A stretch of 8,093 bases of DNA from Dehalococcoidia bacterium. Lineage in GTDB: Bacteria > Chloroflexota > Dehalococcoidia > Bin125. The notes beneath the pieces were generated by a model. That model did not search any database and had not been told where the DNA came from. It saw nothing but the letters and a program-made list of their open reading frames with translations. Positions 5,994 through 8,093 of this stretch are shown one piece after another; position 1 is the first letter of the stretch; each line of letters opens with the position of its first letter. The DNA is taken from positions 1 through 8,093 of the forward strand of contig RKRS01000091.1 in assembly GCA_007571275.1 (NCBI GenBank). The letters are read 5' to 3'. Both the position numbers and the translations under genes were made by a program.

Positions 5994-7418
5994 ATGAGCG
6001 AGCAGCGGGGATACCGTCGGCGGCCCGGCGATGTCGTGCTGCGACGGGTGCGCTTGCAACCTGAAGTGATTCGCGCCGGTCGGCGGCGACGGATTCGCTT
6101 CACGCCCAGGTCATGGATGGTTGTGGTCCTGTTCGCGATCGTCATGCTGATCGGCGGCGCGATCTTGCACCTGCCGATCTCATCCTCCAGCGGCGACTCG
6201 ATCCCGTTCCTCGACGCGCTCTTCACCTCCGTATCAGCGGTCAGCGTGACCGGACTGACCCGGTTCGACACCAGCGAGACGTTCTCTCATTTCGGGGAAC
6301 TCGTCACCCTCGTGTTGTTCCAGGTCGGCGGGCTGGGCGTGACGATGTACGCCGGCGTACTGATCATCCTCGCGGGACAGCGATTGGGGATGCGTAGCCG
6401 CGCCTTCTTCGGCCTCGAGCTGATGACCGCAGGCATCGATGGAACAGGCGCGTCCGTCCTGTTGCGGCGAGTCATGATCTACACAGCAGCAGTCGAACTG
6501 GTGACGTTCCTGCTACTGCTGCCCTGGTTCCTGATCGAACAGCCAGGAGACATCTCCAGTGGCCGCGCCGTCTGGCTGGCGCTCTATCACGCGATATCGG
6601 CGTTTAACAACGCCGGCTTCGACCTGATGGGCGGGAGCAGGAGTTTCATCGGACAGTCCCATGATGCCTGGCTCATGGTGGTGATGGGCATCTCCGCATT
6701 TCTTGGCTCGCTCTCCTTCTTGACGGTGTTCAATCTGCGGCAGCCGCGGCGGCGTTGGACGCTCGACACCAAGCTGGTTGTGACCGGCATGGGGCTGCTG
6801 CTGGTGATCGGCATGGCGTTCTTCCTGATCACCGACTGGTCGAGAATGTTCAGTGATCAAAGCGTGATCTCGAAGTTGACCAACGCGCTGTTCCTCTCGG
6901 TCAATCGGACGACAGGGATGACCACAGTCCCGCTCGAACAGGCCGGCGCCGATACCTCGTTGACCATGATCATCCTGATGTTCATCGGCGGAGCGTCGAC
7001 GTCTACCGCCTCGGGCATCAAGATCGGCTCGTTCATGGTCGTGACGCTGGGCGTCATCTCCGCGCTGATCGGCTCTGCACGGGTAGTCGCCTTCGGTCGT
7101 GAGATTCCCGCGCCCGTCGTGCTCAGAGCGAACGCGCTGGTGCTGATCGCGCTAGGCGGCTATGTCTTTGGGCTGTTGTTCTTCATCGCGGTCGACCCGA
7201 GTATCGAAGTCCTGCCAGCCGCCTTCGATGTCATGTCGGCACTGGCCAATTGCGGTTGGTCGCAAGGCGCCTCACAGGCGGCGACGCAAGCCGGCGCGAA
7301 TATCCTGATCATGATGATGTTCGTCGGCCGACTCGGACCGCTCGTGATCACCAGCGTGATCCCTGATCGGCCGCGTGAGCGCTACCGCTATCCGACGGAA
7401 GCGGTACGAATCGGTTAG
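5994..7418 (+). CDS. ktrB: KtrB/TrkH-type potassium uptake channel subunit
   Basis: A 474-residue inner-membrane protein with the fourfold membrane-pore-membrane repeat of Trk/Ktr/HKT K+ transporters. The four pore loops and their filter glycines are visible: SVTGLT (G87), NNAGFD (G208), RTTGMT (G308) and NCGWSQ (G421). The first membrane helix spans about 40-60, after a strongly basic cytoplasmic tail (RRRPGD, RAGRRRRIRF). The flexible loop in the third repeat, normally glycine-rich (GGS-x-STAGGIK type), reads GGASTSTASGIK at 332-343. The ATG at 5994 is chosen because GGAGG (5983-5987) lies six bases upstream; a GTG at 5961 in the same frame lacks a good site. The gene is followed after 8 bp by the RCK subunit. 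K+ entry would be driven by membrane potential or Na+ coupling and gated by KtrA. TrkH is the alternative name, but a single-RCK partner favours Ktr. Confidence 0.95.
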   Translation: MSEQRGYRRRPGDVVLRRVRLQPEVIRAGRRRRIRFTPRSWMVVVLFAIVMLIGGAILHLPISSSSGDSIPFLDALFTSVSAVSVTGLTRFDTSETFSHFGELVTLVLFQVGGLGVTMYAGVLIILAGQRLGMRSRAFFGLELMTAGIDGTGASVLLRRVMIYTAAVELVTFLLLLPWFLIEQPGDISSGRAVWLALYHAISAFNNAGFDLMGGSRSFIGQSHDAWLMVVMGISAFLGSLSFLTVFNLRQPRRRWTLDTKLVVTGMGLLLVIGMAFFLITDWSRMFSDQSVISKLTNALFLSVNRTTGMTTVPLEQAGADTSLTMIILMFIGGASTSTASGIKIGSFMVVTLGVISALIGSARVVAFGREIPAPVVLRANALVLIALGGYVFGLLFFIAVDPSIEVLPAAFDVMSALANCGWSQGASQAATQAGANILIMMMFVGRLGPLVITSVIPDRPRERYRYPTEAVRIG

Positions 7419-7426
7419 GAGCCAAC

Positions 7427-8068
7427 ATGCAGGTCGCGGTGTTGGGACTGGGACGCTTCGGGGCGCACTTGGCCGAGGCGCTGGACGATCTGGGCCACGA
7501 GGTATTGGCGATCGATATCGATGAGGGCAACGTGCACGAGCTGGCGCCGAAAGTCACCGATGCGCGGATCGCCGACATCACCGACATCGACGCGCTGCGC
7601 GCACTATCGCTGGGCGAGGTCGACGTCGCGGTCGTGGCGACCGCGGATCTCGAGGCGTCCGTGCTGGCGATGATGAATCTGAGGCAGCTCGATGTCGAGG
7701 TCGTGTACGCCAAGGCCTCATCCGACCGTCACCAGCGAATCCTGCGCCTGCTTGGCGCGCAGCGGGTCATCCGTCCCGAGTGGGACGGAGCGGAGCGCTT
7801 CGCCCATATGATCCGCGTCGCAACGGCCAGCGACTTCCTGCCGCTGACAGCGAACTACGGCATCGGCGTATTCCCGGTCTTGTCCAATTGGGTGGGGCAA
7901 TCGATCGGGTGGGCTCTGGAGCGCACCGGCGAGCGTCGGTTAATCGCGGTGGTCAGAGGCGACGAGGTGCTGCTCAACCCGGTCATGACCGAGCGGGTGC
8001 GCGTGGGAGATCAATTCGTCTTCTCAGCACTGGACGAGTTGCTGGGTGAACCGCTCGAACGTCGCTGA
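7427..8068 (+). CDS. ktrA: KtrA-type RCK regulatory subunit of the potassium channel
   Basis: A 213-residue cytosolic protein, the length of single-unit KtrA rather than the duplicated TrkA (about 458). The N-terminal RCK_N Rossmann domain shows GLGRFG (7-12) and an acidic end of strand 2 (LAIDID, D30/D32), the usual adenine-nucleotide/NAD(H) site. YAKASSDRHQRILRLLGAQRVIRPE (94-118) is the typical end of the domain. The C-terminal RCK_C domain runs from about 136 to 205 (DFLPL...IAVVRGDEVLLNP...RVGDQFVFS). It would form an octameric ring under KtrB and gate it by ATP/ADP, and possibly c-di-AMP at RCK_C. Its ribosome site AGGAG (7417-7421) overlaps the ktrB TAG stop, so the two are translated together. 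Confidence 0.95.
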   Translation: MQVAVLGLGRFGAHLAEALDDLGHEVLAIDIDEGNVHELAPKVTDARIADITDIDALRALSLGEVDVAVVATADLEASVLAMMNLRQLDVEVVYAKASSDRHQRILRLLGAQRVIRPEWDGAERFAHMIRVATASDFLPLTANYGIGVFPVLSNWVGQSIGWALERTGERRLIAVVRGDEVLLNPVMTERVRVGDQFVFSALDELLGEPLERR

Positions 8069-8093
8069 TCAGACCGAGCGGCTGTCCGACACA

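Overview
This 8.1 kb window comes from a GC-rich bacterium (roughly 60% GC by eye, with many codons ending in G or C). The gene content and repeat style would fit a Chloroflexota-type genome of the Thermomicrobia or Dehalococcoidia sort, but this is a guess: no lineage-specific marker is present. Six protein genes are complete, one runs off the left edge, and there is one tRNA. They form a series of short transcription units of alternating orientation.

Left part (1-3837 and on to 4151): metabolic genes. An acyl-CoA carboxylase carboxyltransferase subunit (minus strand, truncated by the window) is divergent from a TauD/TfdA-type Fe(II)/2-oxoglutarate dioxygenase (932-1744). The dioxygenase converges, with a 25 bp gap, on a hormone-sensitive-lipase-type alpha/beta hydrolase (minus strand, 1770-2810). 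That hydrolase is divergent from a two-gene unit: a phytanoyl-CoA dioxygenase (PhyH) family protein (2932-3837) and an ABM-domain protein (3834-4151), joined by an ATGA overlap. The 121 bp between hydrolase and phyH contains a perfect 12 bp inverted repeat that looks like an operator. Two non-haem iron dioxygenases, a hydrolase, a small ABM enzyme and a CoA carboxylase side by side suggest a catabolic or detoxifying cluster for an unidentified organic substrate. No regulator, transporter or CoA ligase is visible here to reveal the substrate.

Middle (4230-5550): tRNA-Glu(UUC) with encoded CCA lies on the minus strand just downstream of a fold-type I PLP aminotransferase. The aminotransferase start is better placed at 5550 than at the longest frame, because a GGAGG site sits there.

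The 443 bp gap 5551-5993 lies between two divergent genes. It carries a family of hairpin-rich repeats: two near-identical 68 bp direct copies 199 bp apart, with a diverged inverted relative between them.

Right part (5994-8068): a potassium-uptake operon, ktrB (four pore-loop TrkH/KtrB channel subunit) followed by ktrA (single RCK regulatory subunit). The KtrA ribosome-binding site overlaps the KtrB stop codon. The last 25 bases hold nothing that can be called.

The best candidate for something undescribed is the PhyH-ABM/hydrolase divergent pair with its shared palindromic site, together with the neighbouring non-canonical carboxyltransferase and the TauD-like enzyme. The individual enzyme families are known.
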